Part shown: one piece after another, positions 1 through 13,500 of the stretch
Layout: each line of letters starts with the position of its first letter
How positions within the stretch are numbered: the stretch's first letter is position 1
NCBI RefSeq assembly: GCF_028554725.1
Contig: NC_071670.1
Span: forward strand, 72,143,001 to 72,207,000
DNA from: Zeugodacus cucurbitae
Taxonomy: Eukaryota; Arthropoda; Insecta; Diptera; Tephritidae
Direction: 5' to 3'
DNA: 64,000 bases
Program-made: the position numbers and the translations under genes
Notes under the pieces: generated by a model
The model's input: the letters and a program-made list of their open reading frames with translations, nothing else
Databases searched by the model: none
What the model was told of the DNA's origin: nothing

Positions 1-3000
1 GTGAGATGAGTCTGCGTGTCCAATGAATAATGAATGAAAATGTCGGCGAATTCACAGATTTTCATTTTGCGCCTCAGCTGCTACTGCTCATTCCAAGTAG
101 CTCAACGCTGGAACGTGACTCGCCTACAAATGTCGTGAATAGACTCATTCAGAATAGACCAATTCATTTCTATACAAAATGTGCTACTTCGTTGTGTTTG
201 CGACACGTTTTGCATGTCCATATAAATCATCAACCGTGATCCGTTGCAAATTTAATTTATAGGTGCAACATGTGGTGGAGCATACAGGTACTCGTAAAAG
301 AATGCACCATCTCATAGACCTTCACGTAAGATTGTATCCCTCTCTTTGCTGGAAGTCGTTCACGGGTGTTTTTTTATGCTTGCAATGGCGGCATGTTTTT
401 CTTGCTTCCCATAAATGTATCGGAAATTCACCGTTATAGCGACAATAAATAGTAATTTGCATTACAAGCAGGCTAAACGAGGACTTTGCGGATTTGCTCA
501 GAGTTTTTCATAAGCGGAAATGAGGAGCTTAAAGTAGTAGCAAATGGAAGGTAAAAAAACTTTGTCTGCATTTGGTACCTCATTTAACATTCGAGTTTGA
601 ATTTGTGTGTCTTATAATCCGTGCTATTCCCTTTCTTATGTGAATCTACAAAAACACCGAATTGAGTTCATTTTAAACAAGTTCATTGCATACTCAAATT
701 AATACCGCTATACTTTCGTATTATTTTAGGTTGAATGGTTGTGTGCCTTTACAATATACCACAAATTGAATTGAAGTTCCAGAGAGTTAAATCATCAAAT
801 CTTTAAAATTAATTGCTTTAATTATGAATATCTGATCCCAAGCGTATCCGAGACAAAAAACCCCAAACAAACATTTGCTACAACAGCTCTGCATGATGGT
901 GCTATTATTCATTACAATTATCCACATCATTTACACACATACAAATGTAAGTGGGTATTACCTATGAGTGTATGCCAAATCGATTAAATGTCACAGCAAA
1001 TGTGAACCTCCATCAAAACCAGACCTCAACACACAGCCAGCATCTGCTTGCGGATGATACGCACATCATTCAAATGACAAATTAGTGTGACCAAAGTCAA
1101 CGAAGACAGGCGTACTGAGCAACAACGGACACTTGACCTCCAAGGAGGTGATCAATTTGCAAATATTTACCAACACTTTCACACTCTGAGGCGCTCGTTC
1201 AACCATAATAAACAACAGAAATCAATTATGTTAATAGACAGACAGATAGAAGAAGAGTCACTGGGAAGTTCAGCAGACATGCTTTGAATTTGGAACGAAA
1301 TTGGGAACGAAATTTTGAGTAATGAATACCATTATAGAGAAGGCACTAATGGTAAAATAATTTACACAAAAGGTGGAAACAAAAGAAATGAATGAGGCTA
1401 AGGGTCCGTTCAAAGAGCTAAGCAAATATAAAAAAGTCTATGTCACAATCGCTCTGAGGTACGAATAACAGCTTGTTGTGCAATTTAAGTTCACTTAGCT
1501 TTCTCATAGCATGTTGTTTTTGACTTTAGATACTCCAACTAATCGGTATCATCTACGGTAAATGAAAGCGTACGAGCAAGTGCAATTTAATTTTCTAATG
1601 AATGCAAATTGAGTTGCTTTATTTTTCTTCAAGTTAATTAATTTAATCGTGTTTCTGAACAACTGCTCTAACACAAAATAAAATAATAGCGATAGAATAA
1701 TTAAGCATACGGTTAAGAAGCAAGTAACTGCAATTTTATTTTGGAATGAAACTTAATTTAAATGTACTTTAAGCTAGCAGCGCTGGAGAAGTATCTTAGT
1801 TAAATATAAGTATTCTATTGTTTTTCACTTTGTAAAAATCGTTTGTGATATTGACTAATCACCATTGATTAAAGGCTATAAAAACTTCCGAGACCGTAAA
1901 ATTAGTGTGAATTAGTGCAGAAGTCTCAAATGTGCCTCAATTTAAATACATTTCTTCCCACTTTACTAGCGGATTTTACAATTTTAATTAAACTTTGGCT
2001 GACGTGAACAAGTAATAGGAATTAGCGAGGCGATGAGAAAATGCTGAAAATGTTAAATAAATGTAAATGACTGCAACAACAATATACAGTAAGTTTGTTT
2101 TAACTTGTAGACTAGCAGTCGACAGCTGACAGGCTGAGTCGTGAGGACTCGATGGGCGGAACGCGAAAGAATTGATGAGACGGGCGGTGAGCTGCAAATA
2201 GCGCATCAACGAAACAAATGCCAGACGGGTAGATATTCTGCGAATAATTAAACGTGCGAGTTGCCTGAACAAAAAGTTTTCTTGCATTTTCATGAGCCTG
2301 TTGCTGGATTTTGAAGTTATTAGAAGAAATTCTATTAAACTAAATAATGATGAACGTTCGCTTTAACGGCTTAGGTAAAGAGTAGGGAGCATAGCTTAAA
2401 TAGAGAATTAAAAATAGAACTGCCTTAAAGGTAGAGAAGAATTAACCATCTCAGAATTTCCTCTTTCTGCCTTAAAATGCCGGCGTTCGTGTGTAGCAGT
2501 AGTCATTGCCTCCATTTACAGTCATCAGTTGACGGAACGTTCACGGCGGAAAAGAACTGGGATCAACAGTACAAAGAGCAGATATACACAGTTCCCCTAC
2601 GATTCCGAGTGCACTTTCCTTCAATAACACCTTCTTGCTATCTTATGTACAACCACACACCTGCCACTTCTGCTAACCCGCCTTCAGCATCCTTTCGTCG
2701 CCGGTTCAAGACTTGCCTTCAGCTTTTACTTGAAGTGACGGGTGTTGAAATCTTGCTTTCAAGAGAATTTTTGTTTAATTTGGTGCTGGCACTTCAAATT
2801 GTCTATTTTCTGGCTGATATCGTGCTTGTTTGCTTCTCATGATGGTGGTAGTTGAAAAGTCAGCAGGCAACAACAAAACACATTATATGTGCAACTTACA
2901 TAAAATAAAATTAAATGCGAAAATTACGATATTTTTTTCTTTCGGTCTTACGGTCAGCGGTGAAACTCTAAGAAAGTCTCAAACTATTAATCAAAAGAAA

Positions 3001-5340
3001 AAATTTTATTTGAAAATTTAATTACCATCGAAAAAATAATTATTTTTAGAAAAGCGTGGAAATTTACTATAAATATCGAACATTAGGTGTTCACAGTCTA
3101 CTCCAATAGACGCACAAAATCAAAGTAAACTAAAACCAATTTATCGGGATCTTTCGCCTTTATGGTACTGTCGTGCATGGAATACACCTGGGTTATCATC
3201 ACACCATCTGCTATGGCATACACACATATATTTCAAAGAAGGTTTTTACCTTTCGGTGGCAGTACATCCAGGCTCCTTCTCAGCTTCGTTAGAAGGGAGT
3301 GCAGATTACAAATCGCTCAATGAATAATATCTCAATATTTCCATAACAACGGGGTGTACTCTGATTGCCAACAAGAAAGGAAAGGCAAAGGTTTGCGCGG
3401 TTGGCGCTGTTGTTGTAGAACCAATGAGTGTGTGCTAAGTGCCAAGAATATTAGTTGCATCAGCACTTGTAGAGGCAGGACTGGCAAGATAGCTTGAGCA
3501 ACTGCGGAAACCTTCAGCCTCTCAGACACAATTAAACGCCTAAGCAAGTAGTAAAGTGGCTGCAAGAACTTTAAGTTTAGATGTGCATAAACTTTGCGTC
3601 CACAGAGCCAGGTATGAGGTGCAGTCCGCCCTTAAATGGAAACATGGAAGGACAAATATTTGCAATCGCTTTAATTGAAAGCACTGAAGTGTGGATAAGT
3701 CAATATGAAACTTGCTGATATCTCAGGTTTATTCATATGTGTTCGTCCTTCTGCAGATATACTCGAACCTATAAATGTGTTTGTGAAGTCGTGATGTAGA
3801 ACGGGATTGATTTTGCCGATACTGTTATAACCGTTGCCATCCATACGTGTAATCCCAGTATGTATGTATATATCGCAAGGTATGAGTATATACTTATATA
3901 GATAGCCTAGAAATCCATAACAACTCCACAAACTAGTTGTAAATTTTCTCTCCAAATGGTAGAGTTCTTGGTAATGATTTTAATATTTTTATAAGATTGG
4001 GAGATATCTAATCTGAAATATAGTCTTCAACTATGTATTATCATATTTTAGTATTCTTCTGCATCAGCATCAACATCAACAGCGCCATCAGCAGCACAAT
4101 AGCATCCCTCACCCTCATCATTTTCAGTGCCTCATGTCTGCTGAATGGCGCTAATGGCGTAAAATCAAAGTTTCGATTATTTTTCCATTCGATTGCCCCC
4201 AAATGTCTAACAAATTCGCTTTTAAATTGAATTTTATTGCGCCGCATTCTATGCTGACTATGTGAAGCTATACTATAGGTGGATATATTGTGTATAAGGC
4301 CAATGATACCTGTTTACATGGGACTTTGCTTTCTTCATCACAATCCGGAGTTCAATATCTTAATGAAAGTGAAAGTGTAGCAAAGGAGACGGGAAAAATA
4401 CATGCATTGGGTTCTCTGAATGTTTCTTGCCAGAACTATTTTTCGTTTTTGAGTATGTTGGCCCGGAAGGTCATTTCTTTTTTATAACATAAGAATATTT
4501 TAAAATTGTATACTCTTAATATTTTAGCAGAAATTGTCACTTTAGTTAGTTTAAAAAATAAAACTAAGTCCATGCCTTCATATTTCCAAAGTAAATTTCA
4601 TAGCACGTGGGCATCATCATGATATTCTATTGCAATCCTCTAAACAACCAGTAAAATTTTACTGTAATTCTCTCTGCTCTCCTTCCCCTCACACTCTGCG
4701 CTCGAGCTCCGTTCCACTTCACAGTTGTCAAACTTAAATTATGCAGAGTTATTGTAGAAAAGACACTTGTGAGATACTAATGGTGTTTACACTGCTCATT
4801 ATAATGCCATGAATGACTTCGATAATATGTTTAAGGACACTCGACTTCACCAGAAGACAGCGAATATGCCAATAACAAATAGCAACTGACACATGTGTCA
4901 CTTCGCACTTCGCTTCACACCCTATCAATGCCACAGTTGCAGCAGCAGCAGCTGTTGCTTTGGTCAAGTGCAATGAAAGGAAGAAAGCCAGATGGAAGAC
5001 CGCGGAACGTCTCTCTGAAGGAATGACTGCTGTCGCAAAGAGTAAACTGCAGCAAAATGAATAACGAATATCACATTTATACTCATATACTCGCATCAGT
5101 GAATAAAGAAGGAAGGAAAAAATAAATAGCAAAACATTCGCTAGATAACTCGATCGCCTATGAAGAGAATAATGTCGGCAAAGACAGTCAGAAACTCATT
5201 ATTATTAACCCAAACGATTACCCTCCTCCCGCCCAACCGACGCGTGGGGCGCAGTCCGCATACGAGCGGAATTTGCCGAGTCTAGAAAGGCAAGAGATTT
5301 TTAAGCGTCCGGTTCTCAAACTGCTCAGCTACAGAAAGAA
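1..5340. other. Non-coding AT-rich DNA, no supported gene
   Basis: I see no convincing exon, RNA gene or intact element here. The open frames on either strand are short, lack recognisable domains and overlap one another. The frame at 2477-2842 (121 codons) ends in a hydrophobic stretch but has no family resemblance. Short trinucleotide patches occur near 4065-4090 (CATCAA-like) and 4937-4950 (GCA). The only internal structure I can support is the 56-bp word at 4778-4833, which recurs at 16660. This stretch may be intergenic or intronic. Confidence 0.6.
4778..4833 (+). repeat. 56-bp diverged repeat, copy A
   Basis: This segment aligns without gaps to 16660-16715 over 56 bases, with about nine mismatches by eye. 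The shared core contains GTTTACA, TGCT and ATTATAATGC. When the + strand is read as protein most differences would be non-synonymous, so conserved coding sequence is unlikely. It is either a relic of a dispersed repeat or a shared regulatory word (GTTTACA suits forkhead factors, ATTA suits homeodomains). Those functions are inference only. Confidence 0.5.
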
Positions 5341-5389
5341 ACATTTCAACAGCTGAGATTTAAAAATATATAAAAACAAAAAGTAAAAA

Positions 5390-7560
5390 ATTTCTGAATA
5401 TTATTTATTAAGAGAAGACAAAATAGTTTTTTTGATGCTAAATATTGAGTCAGATGGATCAAATGTGCTGGAATGCGAATTAAAATCATGACATATTCGG
5501 CAGAATGGTTCATTTAACTCAAAATTTGTTCTAGAAGATTTTAGAAATAATGGTCTAAACTGCCTGGATGAACGCAATGGGACATTAAACTTAATATCAG
5601 ACAAAAGGAATGAACTACAAACTAAGCCATTCAATAGTTTTACTAGGAAAATTATACCTAGCATTTCTCTGCGACTAGTGAGTGTGGGAAGACTTATAAG
5701 TTTTAAACGACTAGTATACGGGGGAAGATTCAATCTTGAATCCCAATGTAAGTGGCCTAAAGCAAAAAGTAAAAATTGTTTTTGAACGGACTCAAGCTTA
5801 TCAGAATGGGATTGATAGCTAGGATTCCATACCACAGAACCATACTCCAATATAGGCCTTACCAATGTTATAAAAAGAATTTTAGTAATATACGGATCAC
5901 TAAATTCTTTAGACCAACGTTTAACAAAGCTAAGAGCACCTTTAGCTTTTAAGACAATTGAATTTACATGAGAATTAAAATTTAGTTTAGGGTCCATATT
6001 AACTCCTAAATCAACAAAGCTGAAAACTTGCTCTAAACTGAAGTTATTTATTACATAGGGGGAAAGATCAACAGTTCTACGGGAAAAGCACATCGTTTTA
6101 CATTTTTTAAGATTCAGTGGCATATCATTTTTGTGACACCAAGTAACTAAATTATTTAAATCCGATTGCAACTCAGTCCTTTCTTTATGAGAAGTATATG
6201 ATTTAAAAAGTTTTACATCATCCGCATATAATAAAATTTCTGAAAACTTAATTACTGAAGGTATATCATTGATGAACAACAAGAACAGAATCGGGCCGAG
6301 ATGACTACCCTGTGGAACCCCTGAAGTGACACTAATTGAATCGGATAACGTATTATTAAATAAAACTTGTTGTTTTCTGTTAGTAAGATATGAGGATACC
6401 CATTCAAGAAGTCTTGGTTGAAAACCAAGAAGATTCAGTTTTTGCAAAAGAATTGAGTGGTTTACTCTATCGAATGCTTTACTAAAGTCTGTATATATAA
6501 CATCAGTATTCTTATTATCCCTAAAACCCATTGACACATGGTTTACAAATTCAAGCAAGTTAGTTACTGTAGATTTCCCTTTACAAAATCCATGCTGAGA
6601 GAATGAAATTAAAGGAGAGATTAAGAAAGTTATTTGGTCAGTGACAATAGCTTCAAAAAGTTTGGGTATAGCTGACATTTTAGCTATCCCCCTATAGTTC
6701 TCAACAGATGATCTAACTCCACTTTTATGCAAAGGTAATATAAAAGAGTTTTTCCACATTGACGGAAAAATACCTTGTTTAAGAGATAGGTTAAAAAGCT
6801 TAGTTAAGGGCAGATAGATATATTTTGCGCAATTTTTAAGAAAGCTTGAGGGAATCATATCAGGGCCATATTTAAACGAATTTTTTAACGTAACTAAATA
6901 ATTTAAGACATCTGTTTCAGAAATAATTGGTGTATTAATTACAGTACTCGGACATAACACTTGATGATATGGCACATTCATAGGGTAGTTTGAACAAAAA
7001 ATGGATTTGAAGAATTCTGCAAACATATTAGAAATAATATAATTGTCACATGACATTGTTGATTTATATTTCATCGCGGACGGAAAATTTGAAATCCTGC
7101 GTTTGGAGTTAACGAAACCATAAAACAATTTCGGATTACGAATAATATTATTTTTTACTTTGATTATGTAGTTTTTATAACATTTTTTGTTAAGTACCTC
7201 AAACTGACGACGCAATATAGAATATTTTAAATAGTCAACAAGAGCTCCAGTTCTTTTATAAAGTTTAAAAGCACGAGCTTTTTTATTTTTTAATTTACAT
7301 AGCTCATTCGAATACCACAAATTTGAACTTTTTCTTTTGATAATAAAACATTTCGGAACAAATCTTTCAAAAATATTATAAATTGTTTCATTAAAATGTG
7401 ATACATTTAATTCAATATTGCCACTATAATCAGGCCAAGTCAAATTAGAAAGTTCACAATTAATCTTTTTGAAGTTAGCTTTCGCAAAGTTGAACCGAGA
7501 ACAAAGGTCCTGTTTGTTGCATACAAGTAATTCGTCTAAGTATTTGAGTACTTTACATTA
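5390..7560 (-). mobile_element. 5'-truncated LINE insertion (approximate bounds)
   Basis: The element carries the reverse transcriptase frame ending at 5401. It loses similarity to the family's domain order just upstream of the endonuclease-RT linker, so the 5' junction is about 7500-7560. The 3' UTR appears short: the sequence beyond the stop is A/T-rich, with no clear poly(A) and no recognisable tandem tail. I could not identify target-site duplications, so both ends are estimates. Confidence 0.65.
5401..7557 (-). CDS. Reverse transcriptase of a 5'-truncated non-LTR retrotransposon (Jockey/CR1-like)
   Basis: This is ORF2 of a LINE-type element, whose product copies the element RNA at a nicked chromosomal target. 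The frame is open for 718 codons from just after a stop at 7558-7560 to TAA at 5401-5403, and no ATG is needed because it is truncated. Numbering from the TTG at 7443, the fingers/palm region starts near residue 180. Motif A is DFSKAFD at about 319-325, the GVPQGSHLGP block is at about 375-384, and the catalytic YADD is at 406-409, followed by a thumb and a C-terminal tail. Upstream residues (RFNFAKANF, about 7470-7497) match the linker that normally follows the apurinic endonuclease. The endonuclease itself and ORF1 are absent. No RNase H domain is visible. The lack of stops or frameshifts suggests a fairly young insertion. The clade is uncertain. Confidence 0.9.
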   Translation of the reverse strand, partial: CKVLKYLDELLVCNKQDLCSRFNFAKANFKKINCELSNLTWPDYSGNIELNVSHFNETIYNIFERFVPKCFIIKRKSSNLWYSNELCKLKNKKARAFKLYKRTGALVDYLKYSILRRQFEVLNKKCYKNYIIKVKNNIIRNPKLFYGFVNSKRRISNFPSAMKYKSTMSCDNYIISNMFAEFFKSIFCSNYPMNVPYHQVLCPSTVINTPIISETDVLNYLVTLKNSFKYGPDMIPSSFLKNCAKYIYLPLTKLFNLSLKQGIFPSMWKNSFILPLHKSGVRSSVENYRGIAKMSAIPKLFEAIVTDQITFLISPLISFSQHGFCKGKSTVTNLLEFVNHVSMGFRDNKNTDVIYTDFSKAFDRVNHSILLQKLNLLGFQPRLLEWVSSYLTNRKQQVLFNNTLSDSISVTSGVPQGSHLGPILFLLFINDIPSVIKFSEILLYADDVKLFKSYTSHKERTELQSDLNNLVTWCHKNDMPLNLKKCKTMCFSRRTVDLSPYVINNFSLEQVFSFVDLGVNMDPKLNFNSHVNSIVLKAKGALSFVKRWSKEFSDPYITKILFITLVRPILEYGSVVWNPSYQSHSDKLESVQKQFLLFALGHLHWDSRLNLPPYTSRLKLISLPTLTSRREMLGIIFLVKLLNGLVCSSFLLSDIKFNVPLRSSRQFRPLFLKSSRTNFELNEPFCRICHDFNSHSSTFDPSDSIFSIKKTILSSLNK

Positions 7561-10500
7561 CAGTTTTCATGCTTCACTCTCATTAAGTCAAATATTTGCT
7601 GGGAAGGGGCGATATGAGTTCTAAAGTAGTTCTATGCGCCTCAACTGCAATAAAAAAGTAAATCGAATAATCAGTCAGTGCTTTCACTAGTACTTTTTAC
7701 TTCATTATTCCTTCTTCTGAAAAAAGAGAAAAGGTAGGGAATTGGATTCTTGCGTATTTCTCTATCTCCACACCCTTTCTAACGAACTAAAATTCGGGAG
7801 GTTTTTTAAGTTGGTAAGTAGGCTGAAAATTCTGTAGAATCATCATTGGGTTATTGTGCAAGGTAACAAGTTGTTATGCCTCTTTAAAAAATATGCAAAT
7901 TGCTTTGCACACCTGCCTAAGCAAAGGGATAAACTTATTCACACTCATATGTATATATGTATGCATACATAGATGAAAACATATCTACATGCAATGTAGC
8001 CAACGACATGGAGTAATCCTCAATTGATACCATCTAGTTGTCGAAAGCTTTTTGAAACTTTCACATTTTAAACCCTTTATTGTCAAATTTGCATGAATAT
8101 TGCTTAAAGCTTGCGATAACACTTTAGGTGTGTCTTGGTTGAAGATTGCTTTCGAAGAGGATTTTATAAGTGGATTAAGGTTAAGTGGGTATTGGACACT
8201 TTCATTTCATTTTATTGCTTGTTGATTGCTTTTCCATCTTGAGGCTTCTTTGCACAATACTATACAATATTAACATATAATAGAGGGGGGAGGCGAGTTC
8301 ACACTAGAGCTTGAAAAGCAATTGCAGGGATGGAAAAATAGGCATTTTGTTATGTATCATATTAAAAAGCGTTCGGTAAACTATTATAATCAATGCAAAA
8401 TGAAAAGTTTCATTGTTCCAATGGAATGAATTATTTCAATTTACAATTAGAAACTTTATTAATAAATTTTCATTATGGTTCACTTCGCTGTTGCTTTCAT
8501 TTGATTTATGTTAATATGAAAACCGTTTGTAAACTTTCGCATAACGGTTTGATTAGCGCACAGATTAGCATGCTCTCGTATATAATTATCAAGAATAGAG
8601 GCACATACTTGCCTCGCAAATGCATCAGATGATACTGAGAGAATGAAGTTTCAGTTTTGCATTCTAGAATTTCATTCGAATAAATTTATCTTACGCCGCT
8701 CACTGCTCTTCGAAGTTACTGCAGATATTGTTGAAAGCAATTGCGCATTGCCAACAACTTCAAGGTCAGTCATGCAAATTAAATGATACAAAATAAACAG
8801 CAATGCCAGCGTAGTAAAACAAGGAAAAGGTGGTAAAATCTGACCATTTGAAGCAGAAGTATGTTTCCAGGTTAAGCGCAGGAGGGGTCAGCGAATAATT
8901 AATTGTAGAGAGCAATGAAAACCGAAGAAACTTGTATAACGTCAGCGAAATAAGAAAACAATTTCCGTTTCCGTTCGCAATCGAAGGCCATTTCCTTTGG
9001 AGGAAACCATTTGAAATATGAAATGTTGGCGGAAATACTGAACTCGGGTGTCTATCGCCATAAATTTCGTTAAATCGCTTTCAATATTTGTGGATATGCG
9101 ATAAATATACGCTTAGTCAACAAATATCTGCAGTCAGTCATTGTGAGCTTGCAAGAAGAATTATTTCTTTTTTGTTGTTTTGTTTATTTTTCTTCCCCAT
9201 TCCTTTCCATATTAAGATATTAATAAGTAGTAGTCATACTTAAGAGAGTATGTCGAGGTCTTCTCAAATTCCAATGAGAATTTTTGCTTTAAAATACGAC
9301 ATTTCCTTGGACCATTCCTCTTTTACATTTTAAGCACACTTTTTCTTCAACTAGTACCTACCAAAAAACCAATAAACTTGACAAATTGCAACATCCTCTT
9401 AGTCATTTACATTACTTCAATTGAATTTCATTTTATTGGACCCTCAAGACAACCCGCAGGCATCCGAATATGTATATTTGAATCTGCTGCTGACATTGAC
9501 GCCCAGTAAAACATTTTATGGCATTCGCATCCTCTCGCCTCTGCCGGCATCTTTGTCACTTTCACTGCTGCAATTCACTTTATACTTTCCACTCTGTTTC
9601 TCCTGCAGTCGGCACTTAAACGCAACATTTCGGATACCCACTCACTCACAGAAGAGACTCCGAAATTGAATTTAATGCTACATTCATCATATTTTCATGA
9701 CAACTGAGCTTCTGGTGGCAACAGTACATTTTCCCCAAATCATCGCTGGAGTGTCGCTTTGGGATCTCGGTGAGAGTGTCTTCATCTGAATTTGTATGTG
9801 AGTGGCGCAGCTTTGCACCAGCAGGGCTCTTATGACTACAGGCAAAGTGCACGCGCACTTTTCATGAAGAATGTGATGTGACACTGGAGTAAATTTTTCT
9901 GGCGTCACGTTGTCGTAATGAAGCTTTTTGCTAAACTTGTTCTTGTTCGAGTAAATCGGAAAGCGACTGAGTTACAGAAGTGGCACTTAATCATTACTTC
10001 ATAAGCAGTATTTGCGACAATTAAATACTAAATAAATGCTAATCAAAACATATTATCGAATTAACAAAGTCGTTTTTTATAACTTTGCCTCCAATTACAC
10101 ATATTCCTTTGGTTAGAACTAATCACATTATGATACTTACCTATATTTATGACTTAAGTAAGAAGTATTATGTGGAACTGGAATACCAAATAAGTATTGT
10201 TGGTGGAGTTGTTGCTCAAATTCAGTATCTTACAGTTAGACGGCCGAAAAAAAGTGAATTTTCCAGAATTTTTTCTGAGAAAACTTTTTAATTTATTGAT
10301 CCAAAAATTTATACACATATTATGGTATCTTTTAACTGTATTTTAAGACTTAGTACTAGTAAAAATATTTATTTGAAAAAGAGCTACAGCTGATCTCCAG
10401 GAGCTCCTCTCAAAAAAGACGTTTTGCGGTGACCATTATATCTCGGAACTGGATCATCCGAAATTGAAAAACCAAACAGATTTCGTTAAAATAATGTTAA

Positions 10501-13500
10501 ATCTAGTAATTAATCGAAGGAATAAGCAAAATAAAATTTTTTGACAAAATGGCGGTTTCTCAAAAAAAAAATCGATTCTTCACCGAAATTTCGGCCTTAA
10601 ATTGTTTATAAAAAAAAAAATATGTATCGGAGAAAAAAAATCTTCGGTTAATTACTAAAAAATCAAGTAATGTTGGTCACCGACTTTGAAAATTCCATTT
10701 TGAGAAAAACGCGTTTAAAGTTTGGACCTTGTACTTCCAAGCACTCCGAAACGGCTTTTAAAATTTTTCATTTGCTTGTAACTTTGAAAATATTCACCGG
10801 AACGATATGAAATTTTCTGTGTGTATTCTTAAATATATGTACATTAAGAAAATGAAATAAAAAAAAAAACGATTTTTTGAAAATTCTAACTGTATATAAC
10901 CCCTTAAGCAAAGAAGCCGTTTGTAAGCCAAATAAAACCATAAACTCATAAGCCATATTGCTTATACAATTAGATTTTGCGTGTGGATTTGAGTGAAAAA
11001 AGTATTCGATATTTGGAGCTGTAAGCCAAAGCTTTTCATGCGCTAAGGAGCTTTATGAGGCTTTTTTGGGCTTTGAGATATAAATGATCAATCCATGAGA
11101 AAATTTCATCAATGTGGAGAGATATTATATATTTTTATATATATATGTATATTGCTTGACAAAATAACGGCAGTCTCAGACTACTTGAGTGTTATAATAT
11201 TCTCCTTAAACTCAGCCGCTTGCTGAAATTACATTAGGATGTATTTTAATAAATATATTCTCCCTTACATGCCACTTCAATTATAAAACCGTGTATATAT
11301 GCACATGCATGTATGCAAGTCCCCAGACATTCTACTTACAAATTAAGTGACTAATGGCAAAATGTATGCCCTTCAGAAAAAGTCAATTATGTATGCCGCT
11401 GCAGCTGTTGTTGAAGTATATTAGGTTGCCGTGGCATATGTGCAACACACATTGCATAAGCCAACAGCAGACGTACCTTGTATGTCCCAAAAGCCGCCAA
11501 CTCAAATGCTAGTCACACTCATGTGAGAAGGTGGAACATCTACATAAATTCGAAAATTGAAAATACAAAAGCAAATTGGAATTTGCATGCAACAATCGAC
11601 GTGAAATAATTCTTGCAACAATGCGCCCAAACTTAAAATTTTTTCACGTTTCCAATTCCACACAATTTACTGTTTCGTTATGTTAGATGCGGAAGAGGCT
11701 TACGCAATCTTACATGTTATGTCATAGAGGTTATGTAGAATGTAGACCACAACTTGTTGAAACGATTTGTGACTCATTATTGCCTTAAAAATAGTATTAA
11801 ATTCGAATTTCCAAAAATAGCTGAATTTAAAGCGAAGAAATAGTGATATTAAAATCATTTCAAACTCCATTTTTTTTATTATTTGACAACCATCGGACAC
11901 ATTTCGAGCTTAGTTCCTACACTCATGTCAAAATTATCCCTATAATTATTCAGTAATTGCAAATTTTTAATTCATCCAGATCTTAATTTCACATTTCTTA
12001 ACCATTTCCTCAAATTGGAATCTCAGCACTTCACCACTCACAACATGACACTTTGGGTTTCCTCCTCCACTGCTTTAACCAGAGCACTCAGCGCTTTCCA
12101 AACGCTTTGCGACATTAATTGCCAATCACAGCCGCAACGAGACTCCAACAAATCACTGCTGGGGGAAAGGGAAGTATGCTGTTGACAGAGACTGTTAGTT
12201 GCACCACATCGAATGCACTTGACACTTGTTGCACTAATGTTATAGCTGACATCGTAAAATCTTGAAATGCTGCTTCAACACAAGCTCGCTAATGGCGAGA
12301 GATAACTTTTACTTTGACACTTTGGCTTTTCACAATTCACTGCTGCCGCAATGCACCTGACAGCCTCGCATTATGCCTCCACACACACCGCTCTGCACTA
12401 ACCGCATTTCACTTACAGAAGTGTCAAAAGTGTTGAGCAGATATTCCAAGGTCTCTCGAATTATCAAAGTCGCTCGGTGTGTTTGTAAGAGTTAAATGAC
12501 TAACTGAGAGTTGGAAAAATATAATAAAAACGAGTGTGAACGAAAGGTCGTCGCATAAAATGTCCGCAGTGAGACAGCAAACTTTGTCATCGAAGTACTT
12601 GGCATTGCGAAGTTTCGCTGAGATAACCTTTGGCATCATTTGCTGAACTTCTGTGTAATCTCTGCATTGTGGCAAAGTGCTTCCTCATTTATTATAGGCA
12701 GCAAGCAGCATTTAATGGTACAGCAAGGGCTTTTGCTACATTTGAAAGTAATTCAGATTTATCTTAAAGGTGATAGCTCCAAATAAGACAATATTAAATA
12801 CACTTAGACTTAGATGTTTTAGATTTGTCACGCGTTTTAGTGTTTTTGCAAGCGAATTGTTTCCTAGTTCTTCAATTCATATAGAACATATAAGCTTCTG
12901 AGTGTCGCAAATATGTGCAGACATGCACGCTAAAAAGGGCATTAATGATGATGTCCTCCATAAAACCCAGCCATTAATGCGCTCATTATAAGCGATCATT
13001 AGCGATATAAATCCAATGTAAAGAAAACGACTGCTTCGGTTGGTGTTTATGATGGTGATTATGGTGGACCAACAGTTAAGGGCAAAGCCACCGCACCGCA
13101 ATTAAAATTCGTATCACCAGCTTTGGAATGGAGCAAATAATGAATGAGCATTCTAACACGGAGTTCGAAGCTCATTAAGCTCGCAACTTGCGACCGTTGG
13201 CTGAGCAATCCACTGGAGATGGTGCATCTTTAATTTATTTGTCATCGCAAATCAAGAGATTATTTTTATTGCAATATGTACATTAAGTGTCTTTAAAGAT
13301 CACGCGGAAGGTGTTATCATGGTGAGGTTCAATATCCTTTTGCTGTACAATTATAAGCGAGAATTTTTAAAATAGTGAAAGAAAGAAAAATTAAAAAAAA
13401 AATAAATTTAGTAGATTTTTTTCTCAACACACAGTATCTACTTGATGCCATCGAAATAAACCATCCACATTTCAACTCATATTTTTCCTGCTTTAGATTG

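Noticed and set aside
2477..2842. 121-codon forward frame
   Set aside because: No recognisable motif, poor start context, and no supporting leader or splice signals.
10232..10893. ACAGTTAGA / TCTAACTGT inverted repeat spanning an A/T-homopolymer-rich interval, possible MITE
   Set aside because: A nine-base match across several hundred bases is expected by chance, no target duplication is seen, and the flanks do not pair.
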